64,000 bases of DNA from Pauljensenia sp018375675 (GTDB lineage Bacteria; Actinomycetota; Actinomycetes; Actinomycetales; Actinomycetaceae): positions 124,001 through 188,000 of the forward strand of contig JAPWAE010000005.1 in NCBI GenBank assembly GCA_041432705.1, written 5' to 3'. This document shows positions 53,642-61,458 of this stretch, one piece after another. Numbering within the stretch: the first letter of the stretch is position 1; every line of letters starts with the position of its first letter. A program made the translations under genes and the position numbers. A model generated the notes under the pieces. That model worked only from the letters and a program-made list of their open reading frames with translations, was not told the DNA's origin and made no database searches.

Positions 53642-53679
53642 AATTACGCAAATAAATGCGGCATTTCTTTTGCGTAATT
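53642..53679. repeat. Nested palindrome
   Basis: Outer arms aattacgcaaa and tttgcgtaatt (11 bp) enclose a second dyad aaatgc-g-gcattt. This could be a regulator site or hairpin for RNA of either strand. Confidence 0.6.
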
Positions 53680-53739
53680 CGGATAGGTGAGCCTGCGCTG
53701 CGCGGGTGTGGCACACCTACCCTGATCGGCTCTCACGCA

Positions 53740-53781
53740 CACAATCGCCCGCGCCACCGAGGGGTAGCACGGGCGATTGTG
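53740..53781 (-). terminator. Terminator of the GH87-like gene
   Basis: Arms cacaatcgcccg and cgggcgattgtg (12 bp, 18-nt loop) lie 27 nt past the stop codon on the minus strand. Confidence 0.7.
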
Positions 53782-53807
53782 GAACGGAGACGTCAGTCAG
53801 GAAGCGA

Positions 53808-55805
53808 TCACTTCGCGGACCAGAAACGGATCACGATCGTCGTGCCGTCATCTGCGGGCTGCGAGCGCTCCAGATCGGCGACGTAGTCGTAGGAGCCGGA
53901 GAAGTCAGTCGACGTCGGCAGGTACTGGGGCAGGTCAGCGAGCGTCACGTTGTAGACGCGCTTGCCACCCTCGACGGAGTACTCCATGTCGGGCGTGATG
54001 GCCACGCCGTCCGCCTTGGAGACCCAGTAGCGGTTGATCGTGCCGTGAGCGCCGCGCTCGTCGCGCTGGTACCAGTAGAGGCTGTAGTTCTCCGTCTCGG
54101 GGACGGTGCGCACGACCTGATCCCCCACCAGCACATGGTTAACGATCTGGGCCTGCTCGGTGGCCACGGCCTCGTCGTCGCGCTTGTTGTCGCGCAGCGT
54201 GATGCCACGAGGGGACAGAGCAGAGCCGTCGAGGCCGAAGTCCGCGCGAATCTCCTCGGCGTAGGGGCGCACGATGAGGTTGTCCGAGACGGTGACGTTA
54301 CGAATGTCGCCCTTCACTTCCTGGAAGTCGATCGCGCCGCGCGTATTTCCGTAGAAGTCGTTCGTGGTGCCCGAGCGCACGAGCTTGTTGTGCGAGATCG
54401 AGATGCCGCCGTCCGTGTTCAGGTCGAAGTTATGACCGTCGAACACGGTGTTCAGGCGGATGCCCGCACCGGAGAAGTTGTTGACGATGAGGTTGTCCTT
54501 GATGACGTGGGACCTTCCACCGAAGAGGCCGATGGCGGAGGCACGCCAGCCCAGTTCGACAGTGTTGCCCACGAAGGAGTTGCGCTCGGCGATGCGCGCC
54601 TGACTGTTGGTGGATTTGTCGATGCTCGACCACGAGGCCAGGCCATCGTCACCATTGCCGCGCACCGAGGAGTTACGAACCGTGGAGTTCGCCGTGCCCT
54701 GCGCGAAGTTAACGCCGTCCGCGAAGTTGTTGCGAATACGCGCGTTTTCGATGACCATGCCGTCGGTGTAGGTCATCTGGCTGGCATCCACGTAGTCGCC
54801 CATCCAGAAGCCGCACTCGAAGTGCTCGACCCACACGTTGGCGACGCGGGTGTTCGCACCGGCGGAACCGGCGAAGCCCTTGTACTGCGCCTTTTCACCG
54901 AAGCGTGACTTCAGGTTCGAAGACATGTAGAAGTCGGTCATGGTCACGCCGCCCACACCGCGGTTGAAGACGAAGCCGCCGCCACCAGCCTGGTCGGAGA
55001 TGAAGCGCACGTTGGTGTGCCACATGCCCGCGCCCTGGATCGTCAGGCCGGAGTGGTCCAGGCCGATCTTGCGACCAAACTCCCACGTACCTGCGGGAAT
55101 GTAGACGGTCTTAGAGGCGGCCGCAGCCTGGTTCATCGCCCAGATAAGCGCATCGGAGTCGTCGACGCCGTCGCCAGGCTTAGCTCCCTGATAGTCGGCC
55201 ACGCTCACGGCACCTTCGGGGCGCTCGATGGCGGGCGCGGCCTGCTCGAGCTCAATGAAGTCAATGCCGTAGGCATTCTGGTCGTCGCCAACCTTGACGA
55301 TCTGAATATGATCATCCTTCTGGATCTGGCGGCCCAGGAGTGTGTGGACCTCGTCGAAACGGAAGCGCGCCTTCGTGCCTTCTCCCGGCTCGTCATACAC
55401 GTGGTCGCCGCCGACGTACTGCCAGGCCGTCTCGGAGGAGAGGTCGAGGGTCGCGACGGTCTCGTTGTTAACGCGCACGTCAACACGCCCGGAGGTGTGA
55501 TCGGGCAGGGTGAATCGCAGGTCGAGGGCATTGGACGCGGTCGTCGCGGTGAAGTCCACGGAGGAGTTCTTGCCATTCAGGGCCACGTAAGACTGGCCCG
55601 ATGCCTCGATGGCCGTCGACTCGATGTCGTCGGAGCGCTCGAGCGTCGTCCCGTCGGAGCGGCTCGCCTCCTCAGCCTCGTATCGCGTGTAGGGGACGGT
55701 CGCACCGTACTGGTCGTCGGCCGCGACCGCACTGGGGACCAGTGCGGGCACCAGCGCGATGACGCCGAGCAGGCCTGCTCCGGCGATAAATGGTCCGCGT
55801 TTCAT
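53808..55805 (-). CDS. Secreted CBM-beta-helix glycosidase, probable GH87 alpha-1,3-glucanase
   Basis: This 665-residue protein has a signal peptide (about 1-29). A carbohydrate-binding domain of CBM6/CBM35 type follows (about 35-165: YTRYEAEEA, then a YVALNGKNSSVDF-type strand). A right-handed parallel beta-helix (about 180-560) comes next, with pectate-lyase-like entry TVYIPAGTWEF. The Asp-rich central segment DGVNFAQGTANSTV and GNGDDGLASWS resembles the active region of GH87 mycodextranase/mutanases. The target would be alpha-1,3-glucan, for instance streptococcal mutan. No wall anchor is present, so it is secreted. The ATG at 55805 gives the signal peptide directly. Other beta-helix glycan enzymes remain possible. 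Confidence 0.65.
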   Translation of the reverse strand: MKRGPFIAGAGLLGVIALVPALVPSAVAADDQYGATVPYTRYEAEEASRSDGTTLERSDDIESTAIEASGQSYVALNGKNSSVDFTATTASNALDLRFTLPDHTSGRVDVRVNNETVATLDLSSETAWQYVGGDHVYDEPGEGTKARFRFDEVHTLLGRQIQKDDHIQIVKVGDDQNAYGIDFIELEQAAPAIERPEGAVSVADYQGAKPGDGVDDSDALIWAMNQAAAASKTVYIPAGTWEFGRKIGLDHSGLTIQGAGMWHTNVRFISDQAGGGGFVFNRGVGGVTMTDFYMSSNLKSRFGEKAQYKGFAGSAGANTRVANVWVEHFECGFWMGDYVDASQMTYTDGMVIENARIRNNFADGVNFAQGTANSTVRNSSVRGNGDDGLASWSSIDKSTNSQARIAERNSFVGNTVELGWRASAIGLFGGRSHVIKDNLIVNNFSGAGIRLNTVFDGHNFDLNTDGGISISHNKLVRSGTTNDFYGNTRGAIDFQEVKGDIRNVTVSDNLIVRPYAEEIRADFGLDGSALSPRGITLRDNKRDDEAVATEQAQIVNHVLVGDQVVRTVPETENYSLYWYQRDERGAHGTINRYWVSKADGVAITPDMEYSVEGGKRVYNVTLADLPQYLPTSTDFSGSYDYVADLERSQPADDGTTIVIRFWSAK

Positions 55806-56112
55806 CTGACTCTCAAGCCTCTTTTCATGCCCTGAAGGGCGCTCGAAGCGCCGCTTCGCTCCTAAGTTCCACTTGTTGGAAGGAACACGGGCACATAGTA
55901 GCGGAATCTGACCACTGTCAAAGAGTTGCTCGGAAATTTTCCCAGTCAAGAGCCGTGCAATACCAGCGAATACTCAGCGGACCAATATTTGCACTGTAAA
56001 TATGAATATGAGATTCCGATGCGCTGGCAGGGATTGCGAACGAGGCGACGAGGCCTCGGCTGCTGCGGTACTGGAGGCGCTTACCCCTGTCGACCACCAC
56101 TCGCAGATCCTC
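55806..56112. other. Intergenic, upstream of the GH87-like gene
   Basis: About 300 nt, AT-rich in the middle. A palindrome cgaagcg-c-cgcttcg lies near 55842-55856 within the probable leader, and an AT-rich dyad atattt...aaatat lies near 55984-56000. These may be control sites of the glucanase gene; no further gene. Confidence 0.4.
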
Positions 56113-58047
56113 TCACTCGAGCAAATCGGCTGCCTCGAGCCAGGCCTCCTCCAGCTCGTCCATCTCGGCCAGAACGTCCTGGTGGGCCGCGGAGACCTTC
56201 GTCAGCTCGGACACCGCAGACGGATCCGAGGCCACCTTGATCGACAGCTTCTCCAGCTTCGCCTCCAGCGACGAGGCCTCCGCGCGCAGGCGCTCCAGCT
56301 TGCGTTCGATGCGGGCCACTTCCTTCTTGGCCGCGCGCCGCGCCGCAGCGTCACTCACGCCGCCGCGAGCGCTCCCCTGCCCTGCGCTCTCCTCGCCCGA
56401 GGAGGCGTCCGCGGAGGGCGCGGTGGAGCGGGAGGCTGATCCGGCCTCGTCGGCGCGAGAGGACGAGCCAAACGCCCCAAGGTCGCCGGACGCGCGCATC
56501 TGCAAGTACTGTTCGACGCCGCCGGGCAGGGCGCGGACCTGGCCGTCGCCAAGGAGGGCGACCTGGTGGTCGGTGACGCGCTCGAGGAGGTAGCGGTCGT
56601 GGGAGACGACGACGAGGGTGCCCGGGAAGGTGTCGAGCAGGTCCTCCATCGAGGCCAGGGTGTCGGTGTCGAGGTCGTTCGTGGGCTCGTCGAGGAGCAG
56701 CACGTTCGGCTGGCTCATGAGCAGGCGCATGAGCTGGAGGCGGCGGCGCTCGCCGCCCGAGATCTCGCTGATGCGCGTGTAGGCGCGGGTGCGCGTGAAT
56801 CCCATGCGCTCCGTCATCTGGGAGGCGCTGACTTCCTTGCCGTCCACGACGACGGTCTGGGCGACGTCGGCGACGGCCTCGACGACGCGCATGTCGGCCA
56901 GGGCGTCGAGCTCGTGCGTGTCCTGGGAGAGGGTGGCAACCTGGACGGTCTTTCCGCGCTTGACACGCCCCGAGGTGGGCTCAAGGTCGCCGCGCAGCAG
57001 GTTGAGGATCGTCGTCTTGCCGGCGCCGTTGACGCCGACGATGCCGACGCGCTCGGCGGGGGCCAGGCGCCACGTGACACCCTCGAGGATGCTCAGACGC
57101 GAGCCGTCGGGGCGCGTGAAAGACACGGAGACATCCTCGAGGTCGATGACGTCCTTGCCCAAGCGCGCGGTCGCCATCTTCACCAGCTCGACGGTGTCGC
57201 GCGGGGGCGGCACGTCGGCGATGAGGGCCTCGGCGGCGGCGATGTGGAACTTCGGCTTGGAGGTGCGCGCCGGCGCCCCGCGGCGCAGCCACGCGAGCTC
57301 CTTGGTGAGCAGGTTGGCGCGCTTGGCGGCGGCCACGTCCGCCTGGCGCATGCGCTCGGCGCGGGCGAGGGTGTAGGCGGCATAGGAGCCGTCGTAGATT
57401 TCGACGTGCCCGGCGATCTGCGCGCGGTCACCACCCGGGTCGACGCCGGGGACGACCTCCCAGATGTGTTCGCACACGGCGTCGAGGAACCAGCGGTCGT
57501 GGGTGACGGCCAGGAGCGCACCCGACGCACCGGGGCGGGCGAAGCGGGCGTTCAGGTGCGCGGCCAGCCACGCCACGCCCTCAACGTCGAGGTGGTTGGT
57601 GGGCTCGTCCAGGCACACGATGTCCGCGGTGGCCGCGAGGACGCGGGCGAGCGCGACGCGGCGGCGCTGTCCACCCGACAGGGTGCCAACGAGGGCGGCG
57701 GGATTGATGTCGGCGAGGAGCCCGGCATGAATGTCTCGCACGGCCGGGTCGGATGCCCACTCGTACTCCTCCATGCCGGGGTGAACGGCCTGGATCACGG
57801 TGTCCTCGGGGTTGAGGGTGTCCGCCTGGGTGAGGACGGCGACGCGCACGCCGTCGCGTCGGGTCACCACTCCCCCGTCGGGTTCCTGCGTGCCGGCAAC
57901 GATGCGCAGGAGCGTGGACTTTCCGGCGCCGTTGGGGCCGAGGATGCCGACGCGACTGCCGTCGTCGAGGCCGACCGTGACCCCTTCGAGGAGCTTGCGC
58001 GACCCCGCGAGGGCGCCGACGTTTTGGGTTCCGAGCAGGTGTGCCAT
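56113..58047 (-). CDS. uup: ABC-F ATPase, Uup-like
   Basis: This 644-residue soluble protein has two ABC domains and no membrane part. Domain 1: Walker A GPNGAGKST near residue 38, signature LSGGQRRRVALAR, Walker B CLDEPTNHLD. Domain 2: GVNGAGKTT, ISGGERRRLQLMR and LLLDEPTNDLD. A C-terminal coiled coil (about 560-644) is the Uup-type extension. ABC-F proteins act on ribosomes. The ATG overlaps the ispE stop by one base (TGATG), so translation is coupled. Confidence 0.9.
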   Translation of the reverse strand: MAHLLGTQNVGALAGSRKLLEGVTVGLDDGSRVGILGPNGAGKSTLLRIVAGTQEPDGGVVTRRDGVRVAVLTQADTLNPEDTVIQAVHPGMEEYEWASDPAVRDIHAGLLADINPAALVGTLSGGQRRRVALARVLAATADIVCLDEPTNHLDVEGVAWLAAHLNARFARPGASGALLAVTHDRWFLDAVCEHIWEVVPGVDPGGDRAQIAGHVEIYDGSYAAYTLARAERMRQADVAAAKRANLLTKELAWLRRGAPARTSKPKFHIAAAEALIADVPPPRDTVELVKMATARLGKDVIDLEDVSVSFTRPDGSRLSILEGVTWRLAPAERVGIVGVNGAGKTTILNLLRGDLEPTSGRVKRGKTVQVATLSQDTHELDALADMRVVEAVADVAQTVVVDGKEVSASQMTERMGFTRTRAYTRISEISGGERRRLQLMRLLMSQPNVLLLDEPTNDLDTDTLASMEDLLDTFPGTLVVVSHDRYLLERVTDHQVALLGDGQVRALPGGVEQYLQMRASGDLGAFGSSSRADEAGSASRSTAPSADASSGEESAGQGSARGGVSDAAARRAAKKEVARIERKLERLRAEASSLEAKLEKLSIKVASDPSAVSELTKVSAAHQDVLAEMDELEEAWLEAADLLE

Positions 58048-59021
58048 CAGATGGCCTCCGTCGATTCGATGCGGGCGCCGCACGCGGGCCCGTGGGTGGG
58101 GATTGCGCGCGCGACCGTGGGCGCGTCGCTCAGGGTGGCCGCGAGCGCGCGGGCATGCTCGGCGTCACGCGCGAAGGCCGCGACGGTCGGGCCGGATCCG
58201 GACAGCGTGACGGCCAGGGCTCCCGCGTCGCGCGCGGCCGCAATCGTCTCAGCCAGCTCGGGGCGCAGGCGCAGGGCTGGCGCCTGCAGGTCATTGACGA
58301 GGCAGTGGCGCAGTTCCTCGGGTTCCCCGCACAGGGCGGCGACTTCCTCGGGCGTTGGTTCGGCCAGGGCGGGCGCACCCGCCGCGTCGACACGGTCGAA
58401 CTCGCGGAACACCTCGGGGGTGGACAGGCCCTCGCGAGACAGGAGCATGACCCAGTGGTGTTGGCCCTCCTCGTCCCCCTCGCGCAGGACGCTCATGTGG
58501 TCCCCGCGCCCGGTTCCCAGCGCAATGCCGCCCGCCAGGCAGGCGGGCACGTCGGCGCCCAGCGAGCGGCCGATGGCCTGGAGTTGTTCGCTACCCAGAC
58601 CCAGCTCCCACAACTCGTTGCACGCCACGAGGGCGGCGGCCGCGTCGGCGGACCCGCCGGCCATGCCGCCGGCGACGGGGACGCGCTTGTCGACGCGGAT
58701 GCTCAGGCCCGCGGCGGTGGACGCCCAGGGGCCCGCGGCGGCGAGGCGCTGGAGGACGCGCGCGGCGCGCACAGCCAGGTGGGTGGCCGGGTCCACGCCC
58801 GCCATGGCGCGGGTCGTGGCCTCGTCGACGCTGCCGTCGGGCAGGTACGCGATCGTCTCCACGCGCACGCCGGGCGTCTTGGAGGTGCGCACGGTAACGG
58901 TCTCGCGCAGATTCAGGGCCTCGAAGACCGTGACGAGGGGGTGGTAGCCGTCGGGCGTGGGCGCGCCGACGCGCAGGGTCAGGTTGACTTTTCCGGGCGC
59001 ACTGGCGCGCACTTCACGCAT
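58047..59021 (-). CDS. ispE: 4-diphosphocytidyl-2-C-methyl-D-erythritol kinase
   Basis: This 324-residue GHMP kinase of the non-mevalonate isoprenoid pathway has the N-terminal SAPGKVNLTLRV with the catalytic-site Lys, the ATP loop PVAGGMAGGSADAAAAL and motif 3 TLSGSGPTVAAF. It is followed by uup and preceded by ksgA, the conserved actinobacterial order. The start has a GGAA-type ribosome site. Confidence 0.93.
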   Translation of the reverse strand: MREVRASAPGKVNLTLRVGAPTPDGYHPLVTVFEALNLRETVTVRTSKTPGVRVETIAYLPDGSVDEATTRAMAGVDPATHLAVRAARVLQRLAAAGPWASTAAGLSIRVDKRVPVAGGMAGGSADAAAALVACNELWELGLGSEQLQAIGRSLGADVPACLAGGIALGTGRGDHMSVLREGDEEGQHHWVMLLSREGLSTPEVFREFDRVDAAGAPALAEPTPEEVAALCGEPEELRHCLVNDLQAPALRLRPELAETIAAARDAGALAVTLSGSGPTVAAFARDAEHARALAATLSDAPTVARAIPTHGPACGARIESTEAI

Positions 59022-59060
59022 AGCGTTCCTTCTTCCTGCCGATTGTCTGACCGGCGGCCC

Positions 59061-60050
59061 TCAGCGGGCTGCGGTCGACACCGCGAGGGTACCGTTTGCG
59101 CGGGCCTCGATAACGGCGCGCCCCAGCTCAACGAACTCGTCGCTCGAGAGGGTCTCGCCGCGGCGCGTCGGGTCGATACCGGCGGCGGTCAGGAGGGCCT
59201 CGGAGGCCTCGGGGCCACCCGCCCAGTTCTTGAGGGCGGCGCGCAGGGTCTTGCGGCGCTGGCCGAAGGCCACGTCGGTGACCTCGAAGGTGGCGCGGCG
59301 CAGCTCGTCGTCGCCGCGCGGAGCCTCCAGGCGCGTCAGGCGCACGAGCGCGCTATCCACGCCGGGCACGGGCCAGAACACGGAGCGGCCGATCGTGCCG
59401 GCGCGCTCGACCGAGCCGTACCAGGAGGCCTTCACGGAGGGCACGCCGTAGGTGCGCGATCCGGGGCCGGCGGCCAGGCGGTCCGCGACCTCGGCCTGGA
59501 CCATGACGACGACGCCCTGGATGGAGGGGAAGGCCTCGAGCATGTTGAGCAGAACCGGCACGGCCACGTTGTACGGCAGGTTCGCGACGAGCTTGGTGGG
59601 GGCGGGCCAGTCCACGCCGAAGTCATCAACGCCGCTGATTTCCGTGGCATCCATGGTGACAACGTGGAAGCGGTCGGCGGCCTCGCTCATGCGGGCGCGC
59701 ACGGTCTCGGGCAGCGCGGCGGCCAGCGGCGGGTCGATCTCGACGGCGCGCACGCGCGCGCCGACTTCCAGGAGCGCGAGCGTCAGTGAGCCGAGGCCGG
59801 GGCCGACCTCGACAACCTCGTCGCCCTCTTCGACGCCACCGGCTGCGACGATCTTGCGCACCGTGCCCGCGTCGTGCACGAAGTTCTGGCCGAGCACCTT
59901 CGTGGGGCGGATACCGAGCGCCTCGGAGATGGCCTTGACTTCGAGGGGGCCGAGCAGGCCCGTCTCGGAGGGGACGGCGCCCTCGGGCAGGGTCGGGTCG
60001 AGGCGGCTGCGCGTGTCGCGCTGGTTGCGGGGGCTGGAGGATCGGCTCAC
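59061..60050 (-). CDS. ksgA: 16S rRNA dimethyladenosine transferase
   Basis: This 329-residue enzyme dimethylates two adenines of the 16S rRNA 3' hairpin. SAM-binding motif VVEVGPGLGSLTLAL near residue 86, acidic VEIDPPLA and catalytic-type NLPYNV near 170 are present. The GTG at 60050 lies 7 nt after a TAGACT -10 box, so the transcript is probably leaderless; an alternative longer frame upstream has no family sequence. Confidence 0.93.
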   Translation of the reverse strand: MSRSSSPRNQRDTRSRLDPTLPEGAVPSETGLLGPLEVKAISEALGIRPTKVLGQNFVHDAGTVRKIVAAGGVEEGDEVVEVGPGLGSLTLALLEVGARVRAVEIDPPLAAALPETVRARMSEAADRFHVVTMDATEISGVDDFGVDWPAPTKLVANLPYNVAVPVLLNMLEAFPSIQGVVVMVQAEVADRLAAGPGSRTYGVPSVKASWYGSVERAGTIGRSVFWPVPGVDSALVRLTRLEAPRGDDELRRATFEVTDVAFGQRRKTLRAALKNWAGGPEASEALLTAAGIDPTRRGETLSSDEFVELGRAVIEARANGTLAVSTAAR

Positions 60051-60057
60051 GCTGGCA

Positions 60058-60063
60058 AGTCTA
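60058..60063 (-). promoter_or_regulatory. -10 box for a probable leaderless ksgA transcript
   Basis: On the minus strand TAGACT is followed by 7 nt and the GTG start at 60050, with no ribosome binding site. Confidence 0.5.
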
Positions 60064-60114
60064 GTGCACGGGGCCGACGAGGCCGGGGCAAGCGGCGCTG
60101 TGAGGCTCGAAGCG

Positions 60115-60768
60115 TCACGGGGCGGGCGGAGGCGGCAGGACGACGCGCACCTCGTACTTGCTAGCCTGCTCGCCAAGAACAGCGTTGACCTGCTTCTTCA
60201 CGACGTCTTCCAAACGCCCCTGAGCCTTGTCAAGCAGCCCCTTGGAGACAGCTTCGTCTGCCGCGGCAGCTTCCCGATCCGCCAGGAATGTGGTGACCTC
60301 TCCGACCTCGATCTGGTTAACGATGGAGAAAGACTGGTCGTAGGTCTCGACCGAGGAGGGGTCGATGGAGGTGGAGAGAACTTCGACGGCAGGCACGGTC
60401 ACCGTCACGACGTGCCCCGCTTCGTCCACATCGACCTGAATCTGGCTGACGTCGGCCACTCCGGCCTTCACTTCTCCCGAATAGGTGATGAGGTAATGGG
60501 CGCTCGTGCCCGGCACTTCCATGCCGAACACCTTGGTTCCCTCCTCAGAGTATTTCCCCACCTGGGTGAAGTTGTAGGACTCAGTGGCGAGTTCACCAAT
60601 GTCAGCGAAAGAGTTTTTCACAAGGGTCGTGTCAACGGTAACGACTGGTTCGCCACCCTGGCCCCCGGACCCGATGCCGAATACCGGCGCAGCCTTCATG
60701 CCACCGACGAATCCTGCACCTGCGATCACCAAAGCCGCAGCCCACTTAGCAAACGGTGGAAAACGCAT
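60115..60768 (-). CDS. DUF4230 membrane-anchored protein
   Basis: This 217-residue protein has one N-terminal membrane helix (about 8-27). A DUF4230-type ectodomain follows: IGELATESYNFTQVGKY, then YSGEVKAGVADVSQIQVDVD and VTVPAVEVLSTSIDPSSVE. A helical region and a Pro-rich end complete it. Function unknown. It interrupts the otherwise conserved order rpfB-ksgA. The start has GAGG upstream. Confidence 0.72.
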   Translation of the reverse strand: MRFPPFAKWAAALVIAGAGFVGGMKAAPVFGIGSGGQGGEPVVTVDTTLVKNSFADIGELATESYNFTQVGKYSEEGTKVFGMEVPGTSAHYLITYSGEVKAGVADVSQIQVDVDEAGHVVTVTVPAVEVLSTSIDPSSVETYDQSFSIVNQIEVGEVTTFLADREAAAADEAVSKGLLDKAQGRLEDVVKKQVNAVLGEQASKYEVRVVLPPPPAP

Positions 60769-60859
60769 GCTGACCTCACTGACACAATCACGATAAATAT
60801 TAGTTAACCTTCACGGGAATTGTATGGTAAGCGTCAAGGTGATACAACAGCGGCGCCAC

Positions 60860-60988
60860 GCAGATAGGTCACGCGCATCCGGATAGGTTGCACGCTTCCG
60901 GATAGGTTAGCCACATCCGGATAGGTTAATAAGCTATCCGGATGCTCATAACCTATCCAGATGTTCGTTACCTATCCGGATACTCACG
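60860..60988. repeat. Inverted array G, 19-nt period, motif CCGGATAGGTTA
   Basis: Forward units start at 60860, 60879, 60898 and 60917 (for example ccggataggttagccacat). The axis lies in gttaataag near 60925-60933. Inverted units follow, with starts including 60951 (acctatccagatgttcgtt) and 60970. The innermost stem catccggatag/ctatccggatg is perfect. Confidence 0.85.
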
Positions 60989-61169
60989 CCCATCCACCTA
61001 CGCACGCGCCGAGATGCGCACCCCACAGCCCACCCAACCCACAAAGCCAGGACCGGGCGCCGAGCCAAGCTCAGCCCAGGCATCGAATCCGACCAGGTCA
61101 GGGCACCGCGCCAAGCCAGGGCGACGTATGAGGCCCCAGTACCGCGCCAAGCCAGGCCAGGCTGCGCAT

Positions 61170-61297
61170 CCGGATAGGTTGCGCGCTTCCGGATAGGTTA
61201 GCCACATCCGGATAGGTTAATAAGCTATCCGGATGTTCATTACCTATCCGGATGTTCATTACCTATCCAGATGTTCGTTACCTATCCGGATGAGCGC
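61170..61297. repeat. Inverted array H, 19-nt period, near-copy of array G
   Basis: Forward units start at 61170, 61189 and 61208. Inverted units follow the axis, with starts at 61242, 61261 and 61280 (for example acctatccggatgttcatt). The core around the axis is identical to array G, but the number of forward and inverted units differs, which suggests unit gain or loss after duplication. Confidence 0.85.
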
Positions 61298-61321
61298 ACT
61301 CTGAGAGCCGCCATGCCAGCA

Positions 61322-61379
61322 CGCCCACAAGCACAACCACCACACCTGCGCGCCCACGAGCACAACCACCACGCCAGCG
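61322..61379. repeat. Two 29-nt direct repeats
   Basis: Units at 61322-61350 and 61351-61379 (cgcccacaagcacaaccacc, then acacctgcg, with three base changes) lie between array H and the rpf-like gene. No gene occupies 60769-61458. Confidence 0.6.
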
Positions 61380-61407
61380 CGAGCCCACCCGCGCACCGAC
61401 AAAAGAA

Positions 61408-61439
61408 CCGGGCCCGACAACCTTCATTGTCAGACCCGG
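61408..61439 (-). terminator. Terminator of the rpf-like gene
   Basis: Imperfect arms ccgggcccgacaa and ttgtcagacccgg with a 6-nt loop, followed on the minus strand by TTCTTTTGT. Confidence 0.65.
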
Positions 61440-61458
61440 CCCTCAGTAGCTCTCAGGC

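Larger units (their letters stand above)
53457..53807. other. Intergenic with nested palindrome
   Basis: About 350 nt between two minus-strand genes. It holds the DUF1540 promoter, an AT-rich nested palindrome (53642-53679) and the terminator of the GH87-like gene (53740-53781). No further gene. Confidence 0.45.

Noticed and set aside
56566..58947. Long + strand frame (793 codons) across uup and ispE
   Set aside because: It runs antisense through two genes with clear ATPase and kinase motifs; a composition artefact.
60860..61297. Possible CRISPR array
   Set aside because: The period is only 19 nt, the spacers (about 7-8 nt) are themselves partly repeated, the second half is inverted, and no cas gene is in the window.
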